Origin: Ruminococcaceae bacterium UBA1730
GTDB lineage: Bacteria; Bacillota; Clostridia; Oscillospirales; Acutalibacteraceae
Assembly: GCA_002315935.1 (NCBI GenBank)
Contig: DCII01000032.1
Coordinates: 11,222-75,221 of the forward strand
Reading direction: 5' to 3'
DNA length: 64,000 nucleotides
Shown here: positions 17,164 to 26,266 of the stretch, in pieces
How positions within the stretch are numbered: the stretch's first letter is position 1
How the letters are laid out: the number at the start of each line of letters is the position of its first letter
Translations under genes and position numbers: made by a program
Notes under the pieces: generated by a model
What the model saw: only the letters and a program-made list of their open reading frames with translations
Told to the model about the DNA's origin: nothing
Database searches by the model: none

Positions 17164-18471
17164 TTAACGCTTCCTTTCCTCATTTCTTGAAACTGCAAGA
17201 ACCATTCCCATTTCAATCAGCAGCATAACAAGTGAAGTGCCGCCGTAGCTGAAAAACGGTAGGCTGATGCCCGTGTTCGGCAGTGTTGAGGTAACAACGC
17301 CTATATTCAATGCCGCCTGAAAACCGACCTGAAGGCTGATTCCCATTGCGAGCAATGCACCGAATTTTGATTTTGCTCTCATTCCGATAACAAAACCTCT
17401 TGCAACAACAAAGATAAAAAGAATTATGATAAATAATGATATGATAAATCCGAGTTCTTCACACACAACAGCAAAAACAAAGTCATTCTGCGGCTCAGGA
17501 AGATAGAGATATTTCTGCCTTGATTTGCCGAAGCCGAGTCCGAAAAGACCTCCCGAACCGATTGCATAAAGCGACTGAAGGCTCTGCCACGCCGAACCCG
17601 TTGATTCCTTTCGTGTCAGCTCAGCACCCGTAAGAAGCTTTTTCCATGTTTCTATTCTTTCGGCTGAATAGCCCTTGAGAACAATATCCGGCTTCATAAC
17701 AACTATCGTCACCGCAAGAATTCCGATAATTCCGGCAACGGCATACCACTGCCATTTAACTCCGCCGAGAAACATTACCGCCGCTCCGATAAGGAAAATA
17801 AGAATGGTTCCCGAAACATGGTTTTCAAAATAAACAAGACCGCAGACGATGCACACAACAATTGCATAGGGCACAATCATCAATGCGTTCTTTTCGGTTG
17901 ACTTTGAAAATCTTTCAAGCATATAGGCAAGAATCATGATAACCGCAAGCTTTCCGACTTCAGACGGCTGGAATGTAGTAAATCCGAGATTAATCCAGCG
18001 TTTGAAATCCTCCTTGCCCTGAATTATGTGAGGATTGATAAGAACATAAACAAGAAGCAAAAGTGCAACGAGATAGACAAATCCGGAGCATTCACGGTAA
18101 AAATCCGTTCTGATGAACGAAACCGCTATCATCATCACTACTCCGATAACCGCAAAAAGTGCCTGCCTCTTGATATAGTAATAGGGGTCATTATTTGACG
18201 AAGCCGAGTTCCATGCATTGACATAGCTCGCTGAAAACATCATAACAACGCCGACAGTCAGAAGTGCTATAACAAGAGCAAGAAAAGTTATATCAAACGG
18301 AGCGGCTGTGAAGAAATCTCTGAATTTTCTTCTGCCTGCGAATAAATCTTTTATCCAGTCAATAATTCCGAATGAACGCCTGATTTCATATTTAAGCTTT
18401 GACCAGACAGCCGCGGTCAAGTCAGCTCCGAGAGATGAATTTGCCATTTCATTGCTCCTTTCCTGTTTCAT
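17164..18471 (-). CDS. ftsW: FtsW/SEDS peptidoglycan polymerase
   Basis: Membrane glycosyltransferase of the SEDS family that polymerises lipid II with a class B PBP. The 435-residue protein has about ten hydrophobic segments and the family motifs 'FQPSEVGKLAVI' (the catalytic Asp is usually placed in the extracytoplasmic loop after this), 'EPQNDFVFAVVCEELGF' and 'LPNTGISLPFFSYGGTSL'. The soluble N-terminal ~55 residues are longer than usual. The ATG at 18471 overlaps the mraY stop as ATGA; a second ATG at 18447 with GGAAAGGAG is also plausible. murD, normally between mraY and ftsW, is absent. It could be called SpoVE, but it is the only SEDS protein in view. Confidence 0.92.
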   Translation of the reverse strand: MKQERSNEMANSSLGADLTAAVWSKLKYEIRRSFGIIDWIKDLFAGRRKFRDFFTAAPFDITFLALVIALLTVGVVMMFSASYVNAWNSASSNNDPYYYIKRQALFAVIGVVMMIAVSFIRTDFYRECSGFVYLVALLLLVYVLINPHIIQGKEDFKRWINLGFTTFQPSEVGKLAVIMILAYMLERFSKSTEKNALMIVPYAIVVCIVCGLVYFENHVSGTILIFLIGAAVMFLGGVKWQWYAVAGIIGILAVTIVVMKPDIVLKGYSAERIETWKKLLTGAELTRKESTGSAWQSLQSLYAIGSGGLFGLGFGKSRQKYLYLPEPQNDFVFAVVCEELGFIISLFIIILFIFVVARGFVIGMRAKSKFGALLAMGISLQVGFQAALNIGVVTSTLPNTGISLPFFSYGGTSLVMLLIEMGMVLAVSRNEERKR

Positions 18472-19484
18472 TTAAAGAATCCTCCTGCTCTGAGCAGAAG
18501 CACGGAGGAAATTCCTCCGATAATGTCAATAACAGTGAATATACCGATTATTTTCTGCCTTTTCATTCCGCATTCCTCAAGATGATATTGAAGCGGATAA
18601 GCTCTGAAAAGACTTTTGCCATTTGCCTTATAATAAAGAACTCTGATTATTTCGCATATTCCGATAACGGAATATGATGCTCCGCAGAGAATAAGAATAA
18701 GCGGACAGCCGATGAAATATGCGATTGCGGCAGTCATTCCGCCAACAAAAAGAGAACCGACATTTCCCGCCTTAACCTTTTTATTCCACAGCAGAAAACC
18801 AACTGATGCACCTGCGAGAGAAACGCAGAGAAGCAATGCACCGTAATTTTCTCTTAGCACCGAAGCAATTCCGAGAAAAACGCAGGTCAGCAGAGAATTG
18901 ACTGCACAGAAATCATCATAGAGATTAACCGCATTCATATATGCCGGAATGAATATCGCTCCGAATATCCAATAGAAGAAGCCCAGAGTCACCATTCCGA
19001 CAAAGGGAATGAACATATACGGCTCTCCCTGCATTCCCATATAACTGCTCAGAAGAAACGAAACTGCAATAAAAAATATCGCCGTGTGCTTTCTTGAAAC
19101 GGTCAGACCGATACCGGACGGATTTGTTATCCCTGCATAATCATCAACTGCACCTGCAAGAGCAAACGCACCTGCCATCATCAGTCCGCTCCAGAATTTC
19201 GTATACATTTCCTGCGGAGTAAAGCTACCCGAGGCAATTATATCTCCGCCCGAAAGCTTATCAGTCACTATGGCGGCAACAACTGCCGAAAGCGTTCCGA
19301 TAATAATCATTATTCCGCCCATTGAGGGAATATTTAATTTGCTTTTATACCATTTTGGCTCAAGTGCTTCTGTTATCTGACCGAAATTAACCTTCCTCAG
19401 AAAGGGTATTGCAGTAAATCCCGAAACGCCTGTCACAACAAGTCCCGTTGCGGCGGCAAGAACAACAACTGAAATATTACTCAT
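18468..19484 (-). CDS. mraY: MraY-family phospho-MurNAc-pentapeptide transferase, divergent active site
   Basis: Position in the cluster (murF-mraY-ftsW), length (338 residues), about ten membrane segments and motifs such as 'PSMGGIMIIIG' and 'GAVDDYAG' (Asp114-Asp115) mark it as MraY, which joins UDP-MurNAc-pentapeptide to undecaprenyl phosphate to make lipid I. Several near-invariant residues differ: the NAVNxTDGxDGL motif reads NAVNLYDDFCAV (residues 184-195); the GDTGS motif reads GNVGS, with Asn241 (codon AAT, checked) where the catalytic Asp belongs; and the PxHHHFE motif reads PLQYHLE (297-303). The frame is intact and overlaps murF (TAATG) and ftsW (ATGA). It may be an altered but working enzyme, or a homologue with another role. 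Confidence 0.82.
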   Translation of the reverse strand: MSNISVVVLAAATGLVVTGVSGFTAIPFLRKVNFGQITEALEPKWYKSKLNIPSMGGIMIIIGTLSAVVAAIVTDKLSGGDIIASGSFTPQEMYTKFWSGLMMAGAFALAGAVDDYAGITNPSGIGLTVSRKHTAIFFIAVSFLLSSYMGMQGEPYMFIPFVGMVTLGFFYWIFGAIFIPAYMNAVNLYDDFCAVNSLLTCVFLGIASVLRENYGALLLCVSLAGASVGFLLWNKKVKAGNVGSLFVGGMTAAIAYFIGCPLILILCGASYSVIGICEIIRVLYYKANGKSLFRAYPLQYHLEECGMKRQKIIGIFTVIDIIGGISSVLLLRAGGFFK

Positions 19485-20842
19485 TATTTTTCGATTTTCT
19501 CATAAACGGAATAAATGATTTCTTCAAGCCTCATCGCTCTGCTCGCCTTGAAGAGAACGGCATCACCCTCTGAAAGCATCTCAAGAAGCTTTTTTGTAAG
19601 CTCCTCTTTATCCGTGAAGCTCATAACATTTTCAATTCCGTTTTCCTTTGCTCCCCTTGCGGTTTCCTTTGCTCTTTCGCCGTAGGTAAGCACAACATCA
19701 ATTTTATTTTCAGCCGCTCTGACGCCGACATCGTAATGAGCCTTTTCGCTGACTGAACCAAGCTCCAGCATATCGCCTGCAACGGCTATTTTTCTTTTAG
19801 CATTCATTGAGCCGAGAACAGCCATCGCCGCCGCCTGCGAATCGGGGCTTGCGTTATAGCAGTCTTCAATGAATGTTATTCCGCATTTCTTTGTGATTTT
19901 CTGACGCATTCCCGAGGGAACATATTTTTTGAGAGCTTCAAGAGCTTCCTCTTCGGATATTCCGAAAAACCTTCCTGCGGCGGTTGCGGCAAGAGCGTTA
20001 TAAACATTGTGAATTCCCGAGCACGGGAGGGAAGCTTCAAACTCTTCATTTTTATTTTTCAGAATAAACCTCGTTCCGTTTTCATCGGAAACAATATTTT
20101 CGGCTCTGTATACGCAGATGTTGTTTTCAATGCCGTACCAAATAATCGGTCTTACGGCAGAATCAACAGATTTCAGCATATCGTTATCTGCGTTAAGAAT
20201 TAAAGGAGAATTGCTCTTCATCCCCTCAAGAATTTCAAGCTTTGCCTTGAGAATGCCTTCTCTTGAGCCGAGCTTTTCAATATGGGAAACGCCGATATTT
20301 GAAATAATCGCAATGTCTGGCTTAACTGCGGCAGTCATTCTTGCAATTTCTCCGAAGCCGCTCATGCCCATTTCGATTACCGCCGCCTCATGGCTTTTAT
20401 CAAGCCTGAAAAGAGTTAGCGGAACACCGATTTCGTTATTGAGGTTTCCCTCATTCTTGAGAGTGTTGAATTTCGCACTCATAACCGCATGAGTCATCTC
20501 TTTGGTCGTTGTCTTTCCGACACTTCCCGTAATTCCGATAACGGGAATATTGAAAAGACTTCTGTAATAACCCGCAAGCCTGAGCAGGGCAATTCTCGAA
20601 TTTTCAACAACAATCTGCTTTTCGCCGAGACCCATGTCCCTTTCGCAGATTACTGCGGCAGCTCCGCATTCAATCGCCCTTGCGGCGAATTCGTTGCCGT
20701 CAAAATTCTCACCCTTTATGCAGATAAAAAGACTGCCTTTAATTATTTTTCTTGTGTCGGTGCAGATATTTTCAAATGTGCCTTCAAGCGTTGAAGCTGA
20801 ACCGACTGCCTTCGCCGCTTCTTTGAAGGAAAGAGGAATCAT
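19484..20842 (-). CDS. murF: MurF, UDP-MurNAc-tripeptide D-Ala-D-Ala ligase
   Basis: Cytoplasmic ATP-dependent ligase that adds D-Ala-D-Ala to UDP-MurNAc-tripeptide, completing the pentapeptide. The 452-residue protein has the three Mur-ligase domains: N-terminal UDP-binding ('TDTRKIIKGSLFICIKGENFDG'), central ATPase with P-loop GITGSVGKTTTKE (near residue 107) and 'NLNNEIGVPLTL', and C-terminal domain from about 320 ('YNASPDSQAAAMAVL'). The start overlaps the murE stop (ATGA) and its stop overlaps the mraY ATG (TAATG), so all three are translationally coupled. Confidence 0.96.
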   Translation of the reverse strand: MIPLSFKEAAKAVGSASTLEGTFENICTDTRKIIKGSLFICIKGENFDGNEFAARAIECGAAAVICERDMGLGEKQIVVENSRIALLRLAGYYRSLFNIPVIGITGSVGKTTTKEMTHAVMSAKFNTLKNEGNLNNEIGVPLTLFRLDKSHEAAVIEMGMSGFGEIARMTAAVKPDIAIISNIGVSHIEKLGSREGILKAKLEILEGMKSNSPLILNADNDMLKSVDSAVRPIIWYGIENNICVYRAENIVSDENGTRFILKNKNEEFEASLPCSGIHNVYNALAATAAGRFFGISEEEALEALKKYVPSGMRQKITKKCGITFIEDCYNASPDSQAAAMAVLGSMNAKRKIAVAGDMLELGSVSEKAHYDVGVRAAENKIDVVLTYGERAKETARGAKENGIENVMSFTDKEELTKKLLEMLSEGDAVLFKASRAMRLEEIIYSVYEKIEK

Positions 20843-22284
20843 TTTCTTGCCTCCGCTTTTTCCGAAAGCAGATTTCTGACAATTTCTCTTTCGTCATAAT
20901 GAATTTTGCCTGTTGAAAGAATCTGATAGGTTTCGTGACCCTTGCCTGCAAGCACGATAACATCGCCGTCTTTGGCAGAATTCAGAGCTTTTCTGATTGC
21001 CTCGGTGCGGTCAGGCTCAACAATGAGCTTTGACGGATGCTTCGAAACGCCTTCAAGTATGTCATTTATAATTTCATCGGGATTTTCGCTTCTCGGATTA
21101 TCCGAGGTGATAACGGCAACATCCGAAAGCTCCGTTCCGATTCTGCCCATAATCGGTCGTTTTGTTTTGTCTCTGTCTCCGCCGCAACCGAAAACGCTGA
21201 TAACCTTGCCCTCGGTGATTTCTCTGACGGTCGAAAGAACATTTTCAAGTCCATCGGGCGAATGAGCATAGTCAATGATAACCGTATATGGAGTGTCGGT
21301 TGCAACAACCTCCATCCTGCCGGGAACTCCCGTGCATTCTGCCATTGCCTCAACAACGCTTCTGAAATCAAATCCCATTTCAACGAGACACACAGCCGCA
21401 CCCATTGAATTATAAACCGAGAATTCGCCGGGAACCGCAAATTTAACTCTCGCAATATCGCTACTGCTGACAAGCTCATATTTGACGCCCGAAGCAGTTA
21501 CCTTGATATTCTTTGCAGTATAATCGGAATCATCCTTCTTAACGGAAAAAGTTACATTTCTGCATCCGGTATTCTGCATCATATAACCCGAAGCATCATC
21601 ATCCTCATTCATTATTGCAAGCGATGAATTCTCAAAAAGAATATGCTTTGCCGCCATATAGTTTTCGAATGAACCGTGATAATCAAGATGGTCTCTCGTG
21701 AGATTAGTGAAGATAGCGGCTTCAAAATGAATGCCGTCAACTCTCCGCTGGTCAAGAGCCTGCGAAGAAACCTCCATAACGCAGAATTCGCATTCAGCCT
21801 TTACCATTTCGTCAAACAGACCGAAAAGCTCAAGGCAATCCGGAGTTGTTAATGAAGCTGTGTATTCCTTATCGCCGACTATATTCTTGACCGTGCCGAT
21901 AAGACCTGTTTTATGTCCGAGCTTTTCGAGCATGGATTTAAGAATAAAGCAAGAGGTTGTTTTTCCGTTTGTGCCCGTCACGCCGATAATGCGAAGCTTC
22001 TTTTCGGGATGTTCAAAATATGCGGCACAGAGCTTCGTATATGCACTTCTTGTGTTTTCAACAAGAATCTGGTTTTCAAGCCCCATATCCTTCTGAACAA
22101 CAACCGCCGCCGCACCCTTTTCAAGTGCTTCAGCCGCCTTTGTGTGACCGTCAAATCTTTTTCCTTCTATGCAAACGAAAATGCAGTTTTCACAGATTTT
22201 CGCCGAATTATCCGTTATTATGCTTATTTCTCTGTCGCAATCAAGGCTCACGCCAAGCTCTGCGGCAAGAATACTGAGTTTCAT
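20839..22284 (-). CDS. murE: MurE, UDP-MurNAc-dipeptide:meso-diaminopimelate ligase
   Basis: Adds the third stem-peptide residue in peptidoglycan synthesis. The 481-residue Mur ligase carries P-loop GVTGTNGKTT (near residue 105), 'TTPDCLELF', 'DHLDYHG' and 'GCGGDRDKTKRP'. The specificity loop reads SDNPRSENP: the DNPR motif selects meso-diaminopimelate rather than L-lysine, so the organism probably has DAP-type peptidoglycan. A good AGGAGA precedes the ATG. It lies 12 bp downstream of the PBP gene and overlaps murF by 4 bp. Confidence 0.96.
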   Translation of the reverse strand: MKLSILAAELGVSLDCDREISIITDNSAKICENCIFVCIEGKRFDGHTKAAEALEKGAAAVVVQKDMGLENQILVENTRSAYTKLCAAYFEHPEKKLRIIGVTGTNGKTTSCFILKSMLEKLGHKTGLIGTVKNIVGDKEYTASLTTPDCLELFGLFDEMVKAECEFCVMEVSSQALDQRRVDGIHFEAAIFTNLTRDHLDYHGSFENYMAAKHILFENSSLAIMNEDDDASGYMMQNTGCRNVTFSVKKDDSDYTAKNIKVTASGVKYELVSSSDIARVKFAVPGEFSVYNSMGAAVCLVEMGFDFRSVVEAMAECTGVPGRMEVVATDTPYTVIIDYAHSPDGLENVLSTVREITEGKVISVFGCGGDRDKTKRPIMGRIGTELSDVAVITSDNPRSENPDEIINDILEGVSKHPSKLIVEPDRTEAIRKALNSAKDGDVIVLAGKGHETYQILSTGKIHYDEREIVRNLLSEKAEARK

Positions 22285-22296
22285 TTCGTTATCTCC

Positions 22297-24663
22297 TTAA
22301 TCTGCGTAATCGCTTACTCCCGTATTAGACATGAAGTAAACCGTAACCGTTCTGCCGTATTCAACAGTTTCGCCAGCCTCAACGCTCTGTTCATAGGAAA
22401 CAAGCTCACTGCTGTTAAGCACATTGCCGGAAATCTTGACATTCAATCCGAGCGAATGAGCATATTTATTCACCTGATTCGGCGTCATTCCGTTGAAATT
22501 CGGAACCTCAACCATAAGCCTTTCGGCTTCTGCTTCGGTATAAAGCACAACAACTCCGCCGCTCTGCATTGACTGGGTTGCCGCCGGAACCTGAATGGCA
22601 ACCTTTTCGCCGGAGCCGGAGGTCTTGACGGTAAAGCCCTCTTTTTCGAGAAGCTTCCTTGCTTCGTCAACATCAGTTCCCACAACATTCGGAGCAACCG
22701 TGTCAAGCTCTTCAAGCTCCTCCTCGGAATACTGCCTTTCAACGCCGAGATATTCAAGCGTTTTTTCAACTATCTTTGCCGCAACGGGAGTACAGATTGT
22801 GCCGCCGTTTATGTTTGTTACAGGGTCATCAACTATAACAAGAACTGCAATTTCAGGGTCATTCTCCGGAGCGAAGCATCCGAAGGAAGCAACATAGTGA
22901 CCTTCCTTGTTGAGCTTCTGCGATGTTCCCGTTTTGCCGGCAACTCTGTAACCCGAAACATAGGCATTTTTTCCCGTTCCGTCAGTTACAACCGATTCCA
23001 TCATTTTCGAAACCGTCTCGGCTGTCTCCTTCGAAATAACCTGCCTTCTGACTGTCGGCTCCGTTTCCTTCACAACATTGCCGCTCCTGTCAAGCTCCTT
23101 TGCAACAACATAGGGCTTCATGAGGTAGCCGCCGTTTGCAATTGCACTTATTGCGGTAATCATCTGAATCGGAGTAACCTGGAAGGACTGACCGAATGAC
23201 GAGCTTGAAAGCTCAACTATTCCCATGGTGTCAAGCGTATGATAGTTAACTCCGCCTACGGGCATCGTTTCGGCAGGAAGGTCAATTCCGGTTTTTTCGG
23301 TAAACCCGAACGCTTCAAAATACTGATAGAATTTTTCAACCCCGAGCTTCTGACCGACCGTTATGAAGAACGGGTTGCAGGAATTCATAAGACCGTGCTC
23401 AAGGTCCTGCGTTCCGTGACCTGAATGGTTATGGCATTTGATTGTTCTGTCTGCAACCTGAATCTTTCCGTAGCAGGTGTATGTGAATTCCGGAGTTATA
23501 ACATTTTCTTCAAGAGCCGCAGAGGCGGTGATAATCTTGAAAACAGAACCCGGGTCATAAATATCACTGACTATGAAATTTCTCCATTGCTTGTAAAGCT
23601 TCTTGTTTGTAATAGTCTGTTTTCTTGCGGCAATTCTTTCTTCAACCGTTCCGTATTTATCGTTGATTTCCTTATGCTCGCTTTCGGTCAGCTCATCGGT
23701 ATTCTCGTCCTCGGCTTCCTTTGCAATTTTCTCCTTAACATCATCGTCAAGAGCCTGCGGATTATTCAAATCGAAATCCTCTTCGCAGGCCATTGCAAGA
23801 ATTGCACCTGTTTTGACATTCATAACAACGCCGTAGGCTCCTGCTCCGAGGCTGTCCTTATAGAGCTGTTTTATGTCATCCTCAACATACCGCTGAATAA
23901 CCTCATCAATCGTCAGCACAAGGCTGTTACCCTGAACGGGGTCATAAACATTCTGAAATTCTTCATTCATTTTGCCGTTGAGACCGTTCTGAGCAGTAAC
24001 AATTCTGCCAGGGGTTCCCGTCAGACTTGTGTCATATTTCAGCTCAACGCCTGCTCTTCCTATATCGTCCGCACCGGTGAAGCCGATAACCGCAGAAGCA
24101 AGAGAACCGTATGGATAATATCTCTTCACATCGGGGTCAATTCCTATTGCCGTGCCGAATGAAATCTTCTTCGTCTTGGTAACTGTTTCGCCGTCGGCAT
24201 TCGTTGTCTGATACGGTATCTCCGCCTTCTCATTGAGAAGAGCATTTATTTCTTCTTTTTCGGCATATTCAATCTGTCTTTTGATAACGAGATAGGCATA
24301 TTTTGATTTATCTGCTTTTTCTCTGATATTCGCTTCGTCAACGCCGGTAATTTCCGAAAGTCTCTTGCAGACTGCATCCTTAAAGGCTTCATCCTCAATC
24401 GCATTCGGCTTTATGTAAACCTTCCAGACCGATGCACTCTGTGCAAGCACCGTTCCATTGGTATCATAGATAACTCCGCGTTCTGCGGCAATTTCCGTAT
24501 CATGAAGCTGATTTTTTTCAGCCTCGCTTTTGTATTGTTCGCTGTCAACGAGCTGAATTCTGAAAAGGTTGGCGGCAGGGAAACCGAAAAGCACAACTGC
24601 AACTATCAGAAAAACTATAACCGCTCTGCGGAAGAGCTTTCTTCTCGGCGAAATCTTTTCCAA
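22297..24663 (-). CDS. spoVD: Class B penicillin-binding protein with two PASTA domains (SpoVD/FtsI)
   Basis: Membrane-anchored transpeptidase that crosslinks septal or spore-cortex peptidoglycan as partner of FtsW/SpoVE. In the 788 residues: one N-terminal membrane helix (14-36), PBP dimer domain (about 55-240), and transpeptidase domain with SxxK at Ser373-Lys376, SxN at Ser428-Asn430 and KTGT at 577-580. Two PASTA domains follow (about 668-720 and 725-783). A charged insert (about 300-360, rich in Glu/Lys/Asp) lies just before the SxxK box. The start is a TTG with AAAGGA upstream; the nearby ATG is out of frame. SpoVD carries PASTA domains and vegetative FtsI/PBP2B also can, so the name is uncertain; it is the only class B PBP in the cluster. 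Confidence 0.9.
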   Translation of the reverse strand: MEKISPRRKLFRRAVIVFLIVAVVLFGFPAANLFRIQLVDSEQYKSEAEKNQLHDTEIAAERGVIYDTNGTVLAQSASVWKVYIKPNAIEDEAFKDAVCKRLSEITGVDEANIREKADKSKYAYLVIKRQIEYAEKEEINALLNEKAEIPYQTTNADGETVTKTKKISFGTAIGIDPDVKRYYPYGSLASAVIGFTGADDIGRAGVELKYDTSLTGTPGRIVTAQNGLNGKMNEEFQNVYDPVQGNSLVLTIDEVIQRYVEDDIKQLYKDSLGAGAYGVVMNVKTGAILAMACEEDFDLNNPQALDDDVKEKIAKEAEDENTDELTESEHKEINDKYGTVEERIAARKQTITNKKLYKQWRNFIVSDIYDPGSVFKIITASAALEENVITPEFTYTCYGKIQVADRTIKCHNHSGHGTQDLEHGLMNSCNPFFITVGQKLGVEKFYQYFEAFGFTEKTGIDLPAETMPVGGVNYHTLDTMGIVELSSSSFGQSFQVTPIQMITAISAIANGGYLMKPYVVAKELDRSGNVVKETEPTVRRQVISKETAETVSKMMESVVTDGTGKNAYVSGYRVAGKTGTSQKLNKEGHYVASFGCFAPENDPEIAVLVIVDDPVTNINGGTICTPVAAKIVEKTLEYLGVERQYSEEELEELDTVAPNVVGTDVDEARKLLEKEGFTVKTSGSGEKVAIQVPAATQSMQSGGVVVLYTEAEAERLMVEVPNFNGMTPNQVNKYAHSLGLNVKISGNVLNSSELVSYEQSVEAGETVEYGRTVTVYFMSNTGVSDYAD

Positions 24664-24720
24664 AGTTCATCAATCCTTTCATAAATTCGACATTTGACCG
24701 CATATTTTTATTTTATATAT

Positions 24721-24758
24721 AAAAAATCTTATCCCGAGACCCTAAAAAGGTCACGGGA
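24721..24758 (-). terminator. Terminator-like hairpin inside the dcw cluster (ftsL-spoVD gap)
   Basis: Two 10-bp arms (24749-24758 and 24732-24741 on the minus strand) with one mismatch, followed by a U run (24721-24726). It would stop or attenuate transcription from the mraZ promoter before the PBP gene. The 150-bp gap is the longest within the cluster upstream of ftsZ. Confidence 0.6.
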
Positions 24759-24813
24759 GAACGAAAAATCACATAACGATTCTATGTATTCCGTATTATT
24801 TTTATGCACGGAT

Positions 24814-25302
24814 TTATCTTTTCTCCGATTTCACGGCAGGTGCTTTTCCGTTGGCAATAACCACCTCATCGGAAGATTTATCCTCGAAATAATGAATCTG
24901 ATAACGCTCAAGCTTATGCATTCCGAGCACATCGGTTGCATAGGCTTCAACCTTTTCTCTTGAAACGGCAGAGCTTAGCTGATTGCGAAGCCTCGTGTTT
25001 TCGCTCTCGGCATCATTAATCATATCTTCAAGCTTTGAAGCTTCCTTATCAAGAGATTCAATGTTTATTCTCGTCAGCAAAATTCCCGCAAACAGAGCGA
25101 GAAGAACAGCCGCAATCGTAAAAATTCTGACGGTCCGCATAACAGTTCCGAGAGAATTCCTTCTGACGGAAACCGATGCCCTGCCACTATTCTGTTTTTT
25201 CTGCGGCTGAGCCTGCGGAACCTCATATTGAGGTTCAGGTATCTTTATTGCAGGAACGGCATATGAAAGGTCATATGCTTCGGTTCGGTTGTAATTTGCC
25301 AT
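24814..25302 (-). CDS. ftsL: FtsL-like division protein
   Basis: Small bitopic divisome protein, identified by position between rsmH and the PBP gene and by layout: a Pro/Gln-rich cytoplasmic N-terminus of about 50 residues, one membrane helix (about 58-78, 'IFTIAAVLLALFAGILL'), and a coiled-coil (about 82-115, 'LDKEASKLEDMINDAESENTRLRNQLSS' pattern) followed by a 'VLGMHKLERYQIHYFE' segment typical of FtsL/DivIC proteins. 162 residues is slightly long for FtsL. GGAGG precedes the ATG. FtsL pairs with DivIC and recruits FtsW/FtsI; sequence conservation in this family is always low. Confidence 0.8.
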   Translation of the reverse strand: MANYNRTEAYDLSYAVPAIKIPEPQYEVPQAQPQKKQNSGRASVSVRRNSLGTVMRTVRIFTIAAVLLALFAGILLTRINIESLDKEASKLEDMINDAESENTRLRNQLSSAVSREKVEAYATDVLGMHKLERYQIHYFEDKSSDEVVIANGKAPAVKSEKR

Positions 25303-25333
25303 CCTGCGTTTCCTCCGTCAGTATTTTTAAAAT

Positions 25334-26266
25334 TCAAAGCTTTTCGGCAGTCCTTAATCTCGCACTTCTGCATCTCGGATTTTCTTCAAGCTCATTTTCA
25401 CTCGGTGCAACAGCCTTGAAGACCTTTGCCTTCGGCGTTTTTCCGCATACGCAGACCGGAAAACTTCTCGGGCAGGTGCATCCCTTTGAAAGAGGCGTCA
25501 GAGCCTGCTTAACCGTTCTGTCTTCAAGCGAATGGAAGGTGATAATGCTCACTCTTCCTCCGGGCTTCAGGCAGTCAAACATATCCGAAACGGCGTCACC
25601 GAGGCCGTCAAGCTCGCCGTTGACATAAATTCTGATTGCCTGAAAGGTTTTTCTTGCCGGATGCCCGTCTCTCCTTGCGGCGGCAGGCATTGCGGACTTG
25701 ATAATTTCAGAAAGCTCAAGAGTTGTCTCAATCGGCTTGGTCTGCCTTGCTCTGACTATTGCTCTTGAGATGGATGGAGCAAATTTTTCTTCTCCGTATT
25801 CGCTGATAATTTTCATCAGCTCCTGCTGAGAGAGTGTGTTAACCACATCAGCCGCACTCATGCCTTCCTTGCTCATACGCATATCGAGCGGTGCATCATG
25901 ATGGAACGAAAAGCCCCGCTCCGGTTCATCAAGCTGATGAGAGCTTACTCCGAGATCGGCAAGGACTCCATCCACAGCATCAATGCCGATCTCTCCGAGT
26001 AGCCTTTTAATGTCAAAGAAATTGCCGTGTACAATTGTTACCCACTGCATATCTCTGAATTTGTTCTGTAAATTTTCTATTGCTTCCGGGTCTCTGTCAA
26101 TCGCAATAAGTCTTCCGCCTGAAAGCTTCTTTGCAATTGCCATCGAATGTCCGCCGCCGCCCGACGTACAGTCAACATAAACTCCGTCAGGCTTCACATT
26201 AAGAGACTCTATTGTTTCTTCAAAAAGAACAGGAATATGATGAAATCCAGCAGCTTCGCTCATCAT
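25334..26266 (-). CDS. rsmH: RsmH (MraW), 16S rRNA m4C1402 methyltransferase
   Basis: SAM-dependent N4-methylation of C1402 in the ribosomal P site. The 310-residue protein shows HIPVLFEE at the N-terminus, the SAM motif 'VDCTSGGGGHS', 'IAIDRDPEAI', 'GVLADLGVSSHQLDEPERGFSF' and the C-terminal 'SFHSLEDRTVK'. The ATG at 26266 overlaps the mraZ stop (ATGA), and AGGAGG lies 5 bp ahead of it. Standard second gene of the dcw cluster. Confidence 0.96.
   Translation of the reverse strand: MMSEAAGFHHIPVLFEETIESLNVKPDGVYVDCTSGGGGHSMAIAKKLSGGRLIAIDRDPEAIENLQNKFRDMQWVTIVHGNFFDIKRLLGEIGIDAVDGVLADLGVSSHQLDEPERGFSFHHDAPLDMRMSKEGMSAADVVNTLSQQELMKIISEYGEEKFAPSISRAIVRARQTKPIETTLELSEIIKSAMPAAARRDGHPARKTFQAIRIYVNGELDGLGDAVSDMFDCLKPGGRVSIITFHSLEDRTVKQALTPLSKGCTCPRSFPVCVCGKTPKAKVFKAVAPSENELEENPRCRSARLRTAEKL

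Noticed and set aside
21913..22572. Plus-strand open frame of 219 codons over murE and the PBP gene
   Set aside because: Spans the junction of two conserved genes on the opposite strand and lacks a start context.
23425..24162. Long plus-strand open frame (245 codons) inside the PBP gene
   Set aside because: It lies entirely antisense to a clearly conserved PBP, has no ribosome site, and its composition is that of a shadow frame.
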